Source: Myxococcales bacterium (GTDB lineage: Bacteria; Myxococcota; Bradymonadia; REDH01). From it: a DNA stretch of 10,832 nt. The position numbers were made by a program, and so were the translations under genes. The notes beneath the pieces are model-generated. The model saw only the letters and a list, made by a program, of their open reading frames with translations, ran no database searches and was not told the origin of the DNA. The stretch lies in the NCBI GenBank assembly GCA_018970625.1, contig JAGWVZ010000073.1:1-10832 (forward strand). The letters run 5' to 3'. Below, piece after piece: positions 1-7,059 of the stretch; within the stretch, counting starts at the first letter, position 1; every line of letters begins with the position of its first letter.

Positions 1-350
1 ACGCGCAGGCCAGCCAGCGCCGTCGCAGCAACCCAGACCTTGAAACCGCGGGTCTCCTGCCAGCGCTCAAGCTCCTCGTTTTCCTGCTCTTTCAATCCAA
101 TGGCGAGAACTTGCACGGCGACATCCTCGAATGGGGCTCCAACAACGCGTTGGGAGCGCTCTATCACGACTCTGCGAACGGTGGGAAGCCGAAGCTGCGC
201 GGGGGAAGGGTCACGGGGCCACGCACGCATGGCGCTGTCCACATCGCCGAACCGCGACCCGGGCTCAGACGTGGTTTGTCCTTGCCCGTTTAGCCGAGAG
301 TCTGCTACCGCTGCGGGCCCTGTCCTGAGAAACGGTTGAAACGCGTGCAT
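1..350 (-). CDS. Possible partial hypothetical protein, N-terminal part only (strand uncertain)
   Basis: A minus-strand frame is open from about 400 to the left edge, with its first ATG at 350 and a second in-frame ATG at 230; it has no stop before position 1. The part after the second ATG reads like protein: a mixed hydrophobic and charged stretch (APFEDVAVQVLAIGL), an acidic helix-like segment (KEQENEELERWQE), then FKVWVAATALAGLR at the edge. The first 40 residues from ATG 350 are low in hydrophobic residues, so 230 may be the true start. Neither start has a good Shine-Dalgarno. I do not recognise a family. The same codon alignment read on the + strand is also open from 3 to a TAG at 290-292, and hand counts of GC by codon position slightly favour that strand. 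If minus is right, the gene is divergent from the kinase at 395. Low confidence. Confidence 0.35.
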   Translation of the reverse strand, partial: MHAFQPFLRTGPAAVADSRLNGQGQTTSEPGSRFGDVDSAMRAWPRDPSPAQLRLPTVRRVVIERSQRVVGAPFEDVAVQVLAIGLKEQENEELERWQETRGFKVWVAATALAGLR

Positions 351-394
351 CCTGCGCCTGTACGTGCACCCGACCCTGCGCCTTCGGCGTAAGC

Positions 395-2359
395 ATGAGC
401 AACATCCTCAACACGCAACACACGATCCGCCGCTCTCTGCTGCAGACGGCTGTGTTACAGCGACCCAGCGCTTCGGGGCCGCCGGTCACGCCAGCCCACA
501 CCGAACGGGAGCCTCTGGTCGAGACAACGCAGGCCGACAATCGAACCGTCAGCGACCCGGATTCTCTGGCAGGCGTGTGCATCGGTGATTTCCGTCTGCA
601 CTCCTTTCTTGGTGTGGGCGCTTTCGCTCAGGTGTGGAAGGCACATCACGTTGGAACAGGCGTGCCGGTCGCGATCAAGCTGGCCATGGGTCAGATGGAC
701 GAGCTGACCCGGGTGGAGTTTCAGACAGAGGTAGCGACGCTGGCGCGCCTTCGTCACAGCAACGTGGTACACGTGTACGACGCCGGAACGACATCGGAGA
801 CCGTGGAGCGGGAGAGCCGAGGGCAGCTGCTTCGCGACACTCCCTACGTCGTGATGGAGTACGCCAGCCGTGGTACACTCGAGAACCTGCGTCGTCCGAT
901 CACCTGGAACGACTTTGTTCGCATCGCGGTACAGGTGTTGAATGGCCTGGCGCACGCGCACGCTCGGGGGGTGCTCCATCGGGACATCAAACCAGCGAAC
1001 GTGTTGCTGGGTTCAACGAGCGACCTTCGCTCTCACATCAAGCTGGCCGACTTTGGCATCGCGTTCTCGCTCAAGAGCAACGCAGCGGTGGCCGACCCAG
1101 AAGGCGACGTCGAAGCCCACATTCTGGGAACTCCGCTGTACATGGCACCCGAGCAGTTCTTCGGTGCGTGGCGCGACTATGGCCCAGCGACGGACATTTA
1201 CAGCTTTGGTGTTGTGGCCTGGGAGCTCCTGACCGGCAAAGTGCCCTTTGAGGGCCACACGGTGCAGGAGCTCGCGATGAAGCACTACTCCTCGCCGCTC
1301 CCGCCGTTTGAGCCTGACATGGCGGTCCCCGATGGAACCCTCGCCTGGCTGGAGCGTCTGCTGACGAAAGATGCTCGCGACCGCATCGCCTTTGCTCGTC
1401 ATGCTGCGCAACAACTGCTTGAACTGGGCCCGGCGCCTGCGACGGAGCCGCCGACGACGCCGATCACGCTGCCTACCATGACGCAGATCGCGACATCTGA
1501 CTACCTGCGCTATGAACCCATGCCGCCGGCTCTGGCGATGAGCCTTCTGGGCGTGCGCGTCCCGCCACCCATGGGTCGAAGCGCCGAGCTGGCCCGGTTG
1601 TGCACGGTCATCAGCAACACGATCGCCGCTCAGGGTCAGGCGCTGGTGACGCTCCGTGGAGCCACCGGAGTCGGCGTATCACACGTGGGTTCCTGCCTGG
1701 TGGAGGCCCTGCACGAGGCGGGCGTCTCGCAGACCATCGCGGTGTTCTGCGACCAGCATACCCGGCTGAATGATGCCATGAGGAAAGCGCTCGGCAGCGT
1801 GCTCCGCATTGAAGGACTTCCGCTGGAGCGCGTCAGCCAGCGACTGCTGGAGCTTTGCGGAGACGTAGCCCGCGACGTCGAGGTCATGGCCCTCGCAGCC
1901 TGGCTGGACGGTGCTGCGGACCCCGACGGCGACATCTTCTGTGACTGGTTTCTGAGACTGGGTCGCAGACAACCGCTGATCCTCTGGCTGGATAACTCGG
2001 GCGAGGGAGTGGACCTGTCCGACCTGCTAGACGAGCTTCTGCGACGCGCTCGGCAAAACGGCGACCGTTGTCTGGTGCTGCACACCGACAGCTCTGTGAG
2101 GATTATCGATCCCCCTGTCCGACAGCGTTGGGTCACACACAGCCTTCACCACACCGAGTCGATTCACCCGCTCGACATTGCGACCATGACGCGGGTTCTG
2201 GACTCGACCATGCCGTTCTCGGAAGAGCTGAGGACCAATCTGGTGGAGATGAGCCTCGGCATGCCCGGCCGAGCCATGCAAGCCATTCGACAGTGGTCCA
2301 ACGAGCAGCGCCTGACGGTGCATGACGGGCGTATCGATCTGGTAGATCGACGACGCTAG
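395..2359 (+). CDS. Hanks-type Ser/Thr protein kinase with C-terminal degenerate NTPase-like region
   Basis: A 654-residue cytosolic protein kinase that should transfer ATP phosphate to Ser/Thr of unknown substrates. Residues 1-60 are a low-complexity N-terminal tail. The kinase domain covers about 64-345: glycine loop LGVGAFAQV (72-80), ATP-anchoring Lys95 in VAIK, helix-C Glu112, catalytic loop HRDIKPAN (195-202, Asp197), DFG (219-221), GTPLYMAPEQ (245-254) and DIYSFGVVAWELLTG (267-281). All catalytic residues are present. A Pro/Thr-rich linker (about 346-365) leads to a region starting MGRSAEL (393-399) that resembles AAA_16/STAND-type ATPase modules. Its P-loop reads GATGVGVS (422-429), with Val428 where the catalytic Lys belongs, and a Walker-B-like LILWLDN lies at 528-534. 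No transmembrane segment or PASTA repeat is seen. The ATG lacks a clear Shine-Dalgarno; a TTGAAA at 336-341 could be a -35 box but no good -10 follows. It is probably its own transcription unit, 293 bases before the next gene. Confidence 0.94.
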   Translation: MSNILNTQHTIRRSLLQTAVLQRPSASGPPVTPAHTEREPLVETTQADNRTVSDPDSLAGVCIGDFRLHSFLGVGAFAQVWKAHHVGTGVPVAIKLAMGQMDELTRVEFQTEVATLARLRHSNVVHVYDAGTTSETVERESRGQLLRDTPYVVMEYASRGTLENLRRPITWNDFVRIAVQVLNGLAHAHARGVLHRDIKPANVLLGSTSDLRSHIKLADFGIAFSLKSNAAVADPEGDVEAHILGTPLYMAPEQFFGAWRDYGPATDIYSFGVVAWELLTGKVPFEGHTVQELAMKHYSSPLPPFEPDMAVPDGTLAWLERLLTKDARDRIAFARHAAQQLLELGPAPATEPPTTPITLPTMTQIATSDYLRYEPMPPALAMSLLGVRVPPPMGRSAELARLCTVISNTIAAQGQALVTLRGATGVGVSHVGSCLVEALHEAGVSQTIAVFCDQHTRLNDAMRKALGSVLRIEGLPLERVSQRLLELCGDVARDVEVMALAAWLDGAADPDGDIFCDWFLRLGRRQPLILWLDNSGEGVDLSDLLDELLRRARQNGDRCLVLHTDSSVRIIDPPVRQRWVTHSLHHTESIHPLDIATMTRVLDSTMPFSEELRTNLVEMSLGMPGRAMQAIRQWSNEQRLTVHDGRIDLVDRRR

Positions 2360-2365
2360 GGAGAT

Positions 2366-2430
2366 CGGCGACCGGGCCTCATCGGCTGGCGGTCGTCGCG
2401 GAGTGGGGCGCCTGTAGTCGAGGGCGCCCT
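2366..2430 (+). terminator. Tandem hairpins after the kinase gene, possible terminator
   Basis: Two inverted repeats follow the kinase stop by 6 and 45 bases. The first pairs 2366-2374 with 2390-2398 (nine pairs including one G-U; 15-base loop). The second pairs GGGCGCC at 2406-2412 with GGCGCCC at 2423-2429 (seven pairs, extendable by a G-U; 10-base loop). No T-run follows either, so they are not canonical intrinsic terminators. They may stop transcription with a factor or protect the 3' end of the kinase mRNA. Confidence 0.3.
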
Positions 2431-2468
2431 GTCATGGCTTGCGTTTACTCGAAGCGCACAGCAGCGCG

Positions 2469-2501
2469 CGCCGTGTCGCTTGACGATAAAGCGACATGGC
2501 G
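2469..2501. promoter_or_regulatory. 33-bp near-perfect palindrome, candidate operator
   Basis: The arms at 2469-2481 (CGCCGTGTCGCTT) and 2489-2501 (AAGCGACATGGCG) are reverse complements at 12 of 13 positions; the one exception is a G-T pair. The centre is GACGATA. A TTGACG at 2480-2485, matching a -35 box at five of six positions, straddles the left arm and centre, and a weak GATACT at 2501-2506 lies 15 bases further on. The arrangement suits a dimeric regulator binding over a promoter about 150 bases upstream of the hybrid gene. A structural RNA hairpin is the alternative; no T-run follows, so a terminator is unlikely. Confidence 0.4.
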
Positions 2502-2613
2502 ATACTCCCAAGGCCATGCACGATAGACTGGCGCCTGCTCAGTGTCGTCTGTGCTCGGTTCGTTTTTCTTTCTGATCTGGTGTTATGTCCGCGAGCGTCG
2601 CTCAGGATCGTCT

Positions 2614-2636
2614 TCGCGCGTACGGTGCGCGATTTT
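2614..2636 (+). terminator. Terminator-like leader hairpin, possible attenuator
   Basis: TCGCGC at 2614-2619 pairs perfectly with GCGCGA at 2627-2632 around a 7-base loop (GTACGGT), and TTTT follows at 2633-2636. A GC-rich stem followed by Ts is the form of an intrinsic terminator, though the stem is short and the T-run only four. It lies just before the AGAGG ribosome binding site, so it could stop transcription early or limit translation of the downstream cluster. No alternative antiterminator pairing was worked out. Confidence 0.25.
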
Positions 2637-2638
2637 CT

Positions 2639-2643
2639 AGAGG
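2639..2643 (+). promoter_or_regulatory. Ribosome binding site supporting a GTG start
   Basis: AGAGG lies nine bases before the GTG at 2653 and directly after an in-frame TAG at 2638-2640, which bounds the ORF upstream. It is the best Shine-Dalgarno-like sequence near any candidate start of the hybrid gene. The later TTG at 2710 has only a weak GGGA at 2697-2700. Confidence 0.5.
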
Positions 2644-2652
2644 CGATATGGC

Positions 2653-5600
2653 GTGTTCACCGGTCGGTTGCGCACCTGGTGCCTCTGCTATCCACCGGGA
2701 TTTTCACCATTGACTCTTGAATCTCTCAGCACCCAACGGCGCGAACACGAGTGGCTGTCTCCTGTCGGAGATGCCGCATCGCTCCGGGCCCGCGTGCTCA
2801 TTGTGGAAGACGAGGCGCTCATTGCTCTGAATCTGGAGCAACGGCTTCTGCGCGTGGGGCATGACGTTGTCGGCATCGCCGACAACCACGACGACGCCAT
2901 CGCGCTCTTTCAGCAGCATGCTCCCGACCTCGTGCTCATGGACATCTCGATCTTCGGACCTTCCGATGGCATCGAGACGGCGCACTCCATGGCCCGGCTG
3001 GCCGATGTGCCCGTCATCTTTCTGACGGCCTACACCGACGACCAGACGGTGCTCCGCGCCACGGCCGTGTCGCCCTACGGTTACCTGCTCAAGCCCTTTG
3101 ACGACCGCACCCTGTCTGCGACCATCAAGGTCGCGTTGTGGCGACATGCGGCCGACGTCAAGCTGCGGGTGCTGGCGCAGGCGGTTTCGTCCGCCACGAT
3201 TGGCATCCTGCTGGCGGAAGTCAGCGGAGATGAGCGACGCGTGGTTTTCGCGAACGACACCTTCTGTACCATGAGCGGCACTAGCCGGGATTCGCTGCTC
3301 GGCCAGCCACCCCGATTCCCAACCTCGCAGCCAGAGGATCCTGCGCTGTTGCGCCTCACCGACGCAGTATCGAGCCTGACCCGGGCGAACGAGGTCCTGC
3401 GTGGCACCCGCCCCGATGGGTTGGCGTTCTGGGCAACGGTGAGCATTTCTCCCGTTCACAGTCCGAACGGCTCCGTCAGTCATCTGGTCATGTTCTTCGT
3501 GGATACTACGCGGGAACGTCAGGCACAGGATGCCCTGCTGGACAGTCAACGGCTGCAGGTGATCGGGCAGTTCAGCGCGATGATGACCCACGACCTGAAC
3601 AACATCCTCGCGATCATTCAAAGTTATACCGAGCTGGCACGGGAGTCGATCGACGACGAAGCCATCCTGCGAGACCTTGAAGTGGTCAGCAATGCGACCC
3701 AGAGTGGCACACTTCTTACTCGTCGCCTGTTGGAGTTCTCGCGGCACGGAAACAGCGAAGCGATCGAAAGTGCCGACCTGACCCGGGTCGTGCGCACCGC
3801 CCGGCGCATGACAGAAGGGCTGTTGGGGCCGCTCATCACGCTGGACCTTCGGCTCGACCCCGAGCCGATGTACGTCGCGCTGGATTCTTCTTCACTCGGC
3901 CAGATCCTGATGAATCTGGTCGCGAATGCGCGCGACGCGATGCCCGACGGCGGCAAGGTCAGCGTCACGGTCACCCGGCCGGGAACGCCATCGGGGGAGA
4001 TGAGTGCGCGGACTTATGTGCGGCTCACCGTGAGCGACTCCGGCAGCGGCATCGACGCCGAGCTGCTACCTCAAATCTTCGAGCCGTTCTTCACGACCAA
4101 ATCGCGCGATCGGGGCACCGGTCTGGGTCTGTCTACCTGCCGCATGCTGGTGGAGCGGGCAGGCGGCGTCATCAGCGTGGCGTCCGCTCCTGGGGAGGGA
4201 ACGACCGTCACCGTGGACTTCCCGCTCGCCGAAGGCGCTTTTCTTGGCTCGGCCGACCAGCTACCCGATACGCTCACCGTACAGGTAGAAGATGCTCGCT
4301 GCCTGCTCATCGAAGACCATATCCAGCTCCGTCGAGCCTACAGTCGAACGCTGCGTAAAGTGGGCTTCGATGTCATCGAGGTGGCGACAGCCAAGGCGGC
4401 TATCCGGGCACTCGGCGAATTCGGCGACTCCATTTCGCTCGTCGTCAGCGAAGCGATACTCCCGGATATGCCCGTGCTGGAAGTGATTCGGGAAGCTCAC
4501 GCGAACACTCCGAAACTGCCATTCATCATTGTCTCGGGTGGCTCCGAACAGCCCGATGACCTGTATCGCTCGGGCGTCTCCACCCTCTACAAGCCGTTCC
4601 CGGTCGCTACGCTGGCGCGTAAAGCGGTAGACTCCGTCGGCGCAGCGGGCGGTGCCGTGCGACCGATAATGTCAAGCCCCGTTGTTTCCACTGGCGCTTC
4701 GATCAATCGCGTCGTCACCTCGAACGTCGTCGCGATCCGCAGTGACGCACCCACCGTTCTGGTCGTCGAAGACGAGGATCTGCTACGTCACGCCATGGCC
4801 GATGTACTGCGCGCGCAGGGTTACCTTGTGTTTGAGGCTGGTACTCATCAGGCAGCTCTCGCCGAAACCAACCGGCGGCATTTTGATGTTGCCCTGATCG
4901 ACGTTCACCTGCCCGATGCCACCGGGTTTGAAACACTGACCGCACTGCGCAAGCTCGATGCGCTGCTCCCCATCATCATCCTCTCCGGTGACCACTCGGC
5001 CGACGTCGTCAAACAGGCACTCCGTGGCAGGGCGCAGGGCTTCCTGTCCAAGCCTGTACAGAACGAGCTGCTGCTTCAGGAAGTCGATGATGCCCACCGC
5101 GAAGGACAGGTCACCCGGCTGCAGCACAAGCTGCTGATGTCGCGAACCGGCACCGACGAGATGCTCTTTGACCTTGCCGCGACCGAGCGCAAGTACACGG
5201 CATCGCTGCCTGGCATCAACGCCTTCTTTCAGCCCATCATTCGATCCTACGACCACTCCATTTTCGGCTACGAAGCGCTCATGCGCAGCACCGGGCCTTT
5301 TGGAAACCCCTTGCAACTCATCACCGCCAGCGATGCGCTCGGTCGAATCGAGGAGCTTGGTCGAGCGATGCGCACCAATATTGCCAAGGCACTGCAGAAC
5401 AACCCCGAACGCTACGAGCCGGTCTTCGTCAATCTCCACCCCATGGAGTTCCGAGCCAACCTGCTCACCCACTACGATGAGCCACTGCTGCCTTACGCGT
5501 CGCGTATCATCCTCGAAGTCACCGAACGTGCCCAACTCACGACGGGCTCCGACGTTGGTCACACGGTCGCCGCACTCCGGGATGCAGGCTATCGAATCGC

Positions 5601-5895
5601 CCTCGACGACCTCGGAGAAGGGTATGCCGGCCTGTCCTGGCTCGTCAAACTCGTACCGGACATCGCCAAAATCGATTTGTCACTCGTGCGCGATATCCAG
5701 AACTCCCGCATGAAACGCGAGCTCGTCAGTTCACTGGTCAGTGTGTGCCGACGCGAGAACACGCTCGTGGTCGCAGAAGGCGTAGAGACCCGCGAAGAAG
5801 CCGACCTGTTGCGTGAGATCGGCTGTGACCTGCTGCAAGGGTTCTACTTTGCCCGACCTGCTCCTACCTTTCTGGAATTTGTCGGCGACGGCTGA
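2653..5895 (+). CDS. Hybrid sensor histidine kinase / response regulator with EAL c-di-GMP phosphodiesterase output
   Basis: A 1080-residue soluble protein joining a phosphorelay to c-di-GMP hydrolysis. Domain order: receiver 1 (about 46-160; acidic pocket Glu52/Asp53, phospho-acceptor Asp97, Thr125, Lys147); LOV-like PAS (about 172-290, no photoactive Cys); HisKA with His313 in THDLNN; HATPase (about 410-526; N-box Asn421/Asn425, DSGSGI 462-467, FEPFFTTK 476-483, GTGLGLS 488-494); receiver 2 (about 548-660) with Glu600 where the acceptor Asp belongs; receiver 3 (about 700-820; Asp750, Ser778, Lys800); EAL domain (about 854-1077). The EAL domain keeps the known metal- and substrate-binding residues: Glu874 (EAL), Asn927, Glu955, Asp985-Asp986, Lys1006, Glu1042 and Gln1062, so an active phosphodiesterase producing pGpG is expected. 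Loop 6 reads DDLGEG instead of the usual DDFGTG. No membrane segment is visible. The start is GTG 2653 with AGAGG nine bases upstream; TTG 2710 would drop 19 odd residues. It heads a cluster with the FIST gene 51 bases downstream. Confidence 0.95.
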   Translation: MFTGRLRTWCLCYPPGFSPLTLESLSTQRREHEWLSPVGDAASLRARVLIVEDEALIALNLEQRLLRVGHDVVGIADNHDDAIALFQQHAPDLVLMDISIFGPSDGIETAHSMARLADVPVIFLTAYTDDQTVLRATAVSPYGYLLKPFDDRTLSATIKVALWRHAADVKLRVLAQAVSSATIGILLAEVSGDERRVVFANDTFCTMSGTSRDSLLGQPPRFPTSQPEDPALLRLTDAVSSLTRANEVLRGTRPDGLAFWATVSISPVHSPNGSVSHLVMFFVDTTRERQAQDALLDSQRLQVIGQFSAMMTHDLNNILAIIQSYTELARESIDDEAILRDLEVVSNATQSGTLLTRRLLEFSRHGNSEAIESADLTRVVRTARRMTEGLLGPLITLDLRLDPEPMYVALDSSSLGQILMNLVANARDAMPDGGKVSVTVTRPGTPSGEMSARTYVRLTVSDSGSGIDAELLPQIFEPFFTTKSRDRGTGLGLSTCRMLVERAGGVISVASAPGEGTTVTVDFPLAEGAFLGSADQLPDTLTVQVEDARCLLIEDHIQLRRAYSRTLRKVGFDVIEVATAKAAIRALGEFGDSISLVVSEAILPDMPVLEVIREAHANTPKLPFIIVSGGSEQPDDLYRSGVSTLYKPFPVATLARKAVDSVGAAGGAVRPIMSSPVVSTGASINRVVTSNVVAIRSDAPTVLVVEDEDLLRHAMADVLRAQGYLVFEAGTHQAALAETNRRHFDVALIDVHLPDATGFETLTALRKLDALLPIIILSGDHSADVVKQALRGRAQGFLSKPVQNELLLQEVDDAHREGQVTRLQHKLLMSRTGTDEMLFDLAATERKYTASLPGINAFFQPIIRSYDHSIFGYEALMRSTGPFGNPLQLITASDALGRIEELGRAMRTNIAKALQNNPERYEPVFVNLHPMEFRANLLTHYDEPLLPYASRIILEVTERAQLTTGSDVGHTVAALRDAGYRIALDDLGEGYAGLSWLVKLVPDIAKIDLSLVRDIQNSRMKRELVSSLVSVCRRENTLVVAEGVETREEADLLREIGCDLLQGFYFARPAPTFLEFVGDG

Positions 5896-5946
5896 AGGCC
5901 GCGCACCCGCCACGCCGCTTCTCCTCCTGCCACAAACGGATCTCTC

Positions 5947-7059
5947 ATGCAGACCATTCACGTTACCGAGTCGTCTGTCGCAGCACTCCAGCAGGCTATC
6001 CAGAAACTCGTCGAACAGGGTGCTTCCAGCATCCAGATTCTCGGCGCCGTCCAGAACCACTGGACGCCCGAAGACCTCGATCCCGTGCTCAAGGCAGCCG
6101 CTGTCCCAGTGTTTGGCGCGCTCTTCCCCGGCGTTATCTACGAAGGCCAGTCCTACGAATCTGGTTTTGCCGCCATCGGACACAGCGTCGATGTCACGAT
6201 TGTCGTGCTACCCTGTCCTGCCCCGCCAAATCATGCCGTTCAGGCGCTGCAGCGGCTCAACGATTCCAGCACCATCTTCATTTATCTGGATGCAACCTGT
6301 CCCAGCGGAGATTTCACCCGACTGCTCTACAACGAACTGGGCGCTCATGCCTCCTGGTGTGGCGGGGGAGCAGGGGCACTCGACTTTGTGCGTCGCCCCG
6401 TCATTATCACGCCCGACGGACTTCAAGCTGGCGTCGCGATTCTCGCCGGCATGAACAAACGGGCCAGCATCGGCGTCACGCACGGCTGGGCCGCCTTTGG
6501 TAACCCCATGCTTGTCACGGAATCCAACGGCAACGACATCATCTCGCTCGACTGGCGCCCTGCTTATGATGTCTATCGCGAGATTGTCGAGGCTCACTCC
6601 GGACGCACCTTCGAGCAGGAAGGCTTCTTTCAACTCGCCAGCGTGTACCCCCTTATGCTCGAGACGTTCGGCGGAGAGGGCATCGTACGCGACCCGCTGG
6701 CCCCCCTCCCCGACGGGAGCCTCCGTTGTGCCGGTGATATGCCCGTGCACTCCATGGTGCGCGTCGCCAACGGCAACCCAGAAGGCATGCTGCTGGCTGC
6801 CAGCGAAGCGCAGGCCAAAGCCGTGAGTGGTCACCCCGGTACCCCTGGCTCCGTAGGCCTCACGATCAACTGCATCTCGCGAGCCCTCTTGCTCAAGGAC
6901 CGCCTCGCAAACGAACTTCAAGTGCTCCGCATTCCCCACGCCACGCAGGTGGGTGCCCTCACCATCGGGGAGTTCGCCAGCGCTGGTGGCAAGCTGCTGC
7001 AGGTTCATAACAAGACCACCGTGCTCGCCGCACTCGCCCCGAGCCAACCGGGTACATGA
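5947..7059 (+). CDS. FIST-domain sensory protein (FIST_N plus FIST_C)
   Basis: A 370-residue soluble protein, a usual length for stand-alone FIST proteins. FIST is a ligand-sensing domain of prokaryotic signal transduction; in Pseudomonas NosP it binds haem and nitric oxide and controls a histidine kinase encoded beside it. The N-terminal half has the family pattern VPVFGALFPGVIYEGQ (53-68) and the Cys/Gly-rich SWCGGGAGALDF. The join to FIST_C is marked by THGWAAFGNPMLVTES starting at residue 178, followed by a WRPAYDVYREIV segment. FIST_C ends with INCISRA (Cys309), IGEFAS (340-345) and HNKTT (354-358). No signal peptide or membrane helix is seen. The ligand cannot be read from the sequence; several His and Cys residues could bind haem or metal, but none is assigned. 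A weak GGAT lies six bases before the ATG. The gene overlaps the next sensor by 4 bases, so translational coupling and a shared function are likely. The family call is firm; the ligand is unknown. Confidence 0.92.
   Translation: MQTIHVTESSVAALQQAIQKLVEQGASSIQILGAVQNHWTPEDLDPVLKAAAVPVFGALFPGVIYEGQSYESGFAAIGHSVDVTIVVLPCPAPPNHAVQALQRLNDSSTIFIYLDATCPSGDFTRLLYNELGAHASWCGGGAGALDFVRRPVIITPDGLQAGVAILAGMNKRASIGVTHGWAAFGNPMLVTESNGNDIISLDWRPAYDVYREIVEAHSGRTFEQEGFFQLASVYPLMLETFGGEGIVRDPLAPLPDGSLRCAGDMPVHSMVRVANGNPEGMLLAASEAQAKAVSGHPGTPGSVGLTINCISRALLLKDRLANELQVLRIPHATQVGALTIGEFASAGGKLLQVHNKTTVLAALAPSQPGT

Larger units (their letters stand above)
2360..2652. other. Structured intergenic region between kinase and hybrid phosphodiesterase gene
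   Basis: No convincing gene is seen on either strand. The region holds, in order, two neighbouring GC-rich hairpins (2366-2430), a 33-bp near-perfect palindrome (2469-2501), a T-rich stretch near 2561-2573, and a terminator-like hairpin ending in four Ts (2614-2636) next to the AGAGG ribosome binding site (2639-2643). A 74-codon ORF from the ATG at 2496 runs through it into the next gene, but its Cys/Arg/Leu-rich, compositionally unlike product and overlap argue against a gene. The promoter of the downstream cluster most likely lies here. Confidence 0.6.

Noticed and set aside
40..339. 99-codon + strand ORF at the left edge
   Set aside because: The product is dominated by Ser, Thr, Arg and Pro with almost no hydrophobic core, typical of an out-of-frame reading.
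336..364. Possible sigma-70 promoter for the kinase (TTGAAA at 336-341)
   Set aside because: No acceptable -10 box lies 16-18 bases downstream; the best is TGTACG at 359-364, matching at three of six positions.
2496..2720. 74-codon + strand ORF starting inside the palindrome
   Set aside because: It overlaps the start of the hybrid gene, its ATG sits in the palindrome without a ribosome binding site, and its product is Cys/Arg-rich with no recognisable pattern.
2704..3747. Minus-strand open frame of 347 codons
   Set aside because: It is antisense to the first receiver, PAS and HisKA of the hybrid protein, which carry intact motifs. The product is rich in Arg, His and Gly without family features.
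4783..5562. Minus-strand open frame of 259 codons
   Set aside because: It is antisense to receiver 3 and the EAL domain with all catalytic residues; a shadow frame.
6208..7047. Minus-strand open frame of 279 codons
   Set aside because: It is antisense to the FIST gene, whose family motifs run throughout. No independent support.
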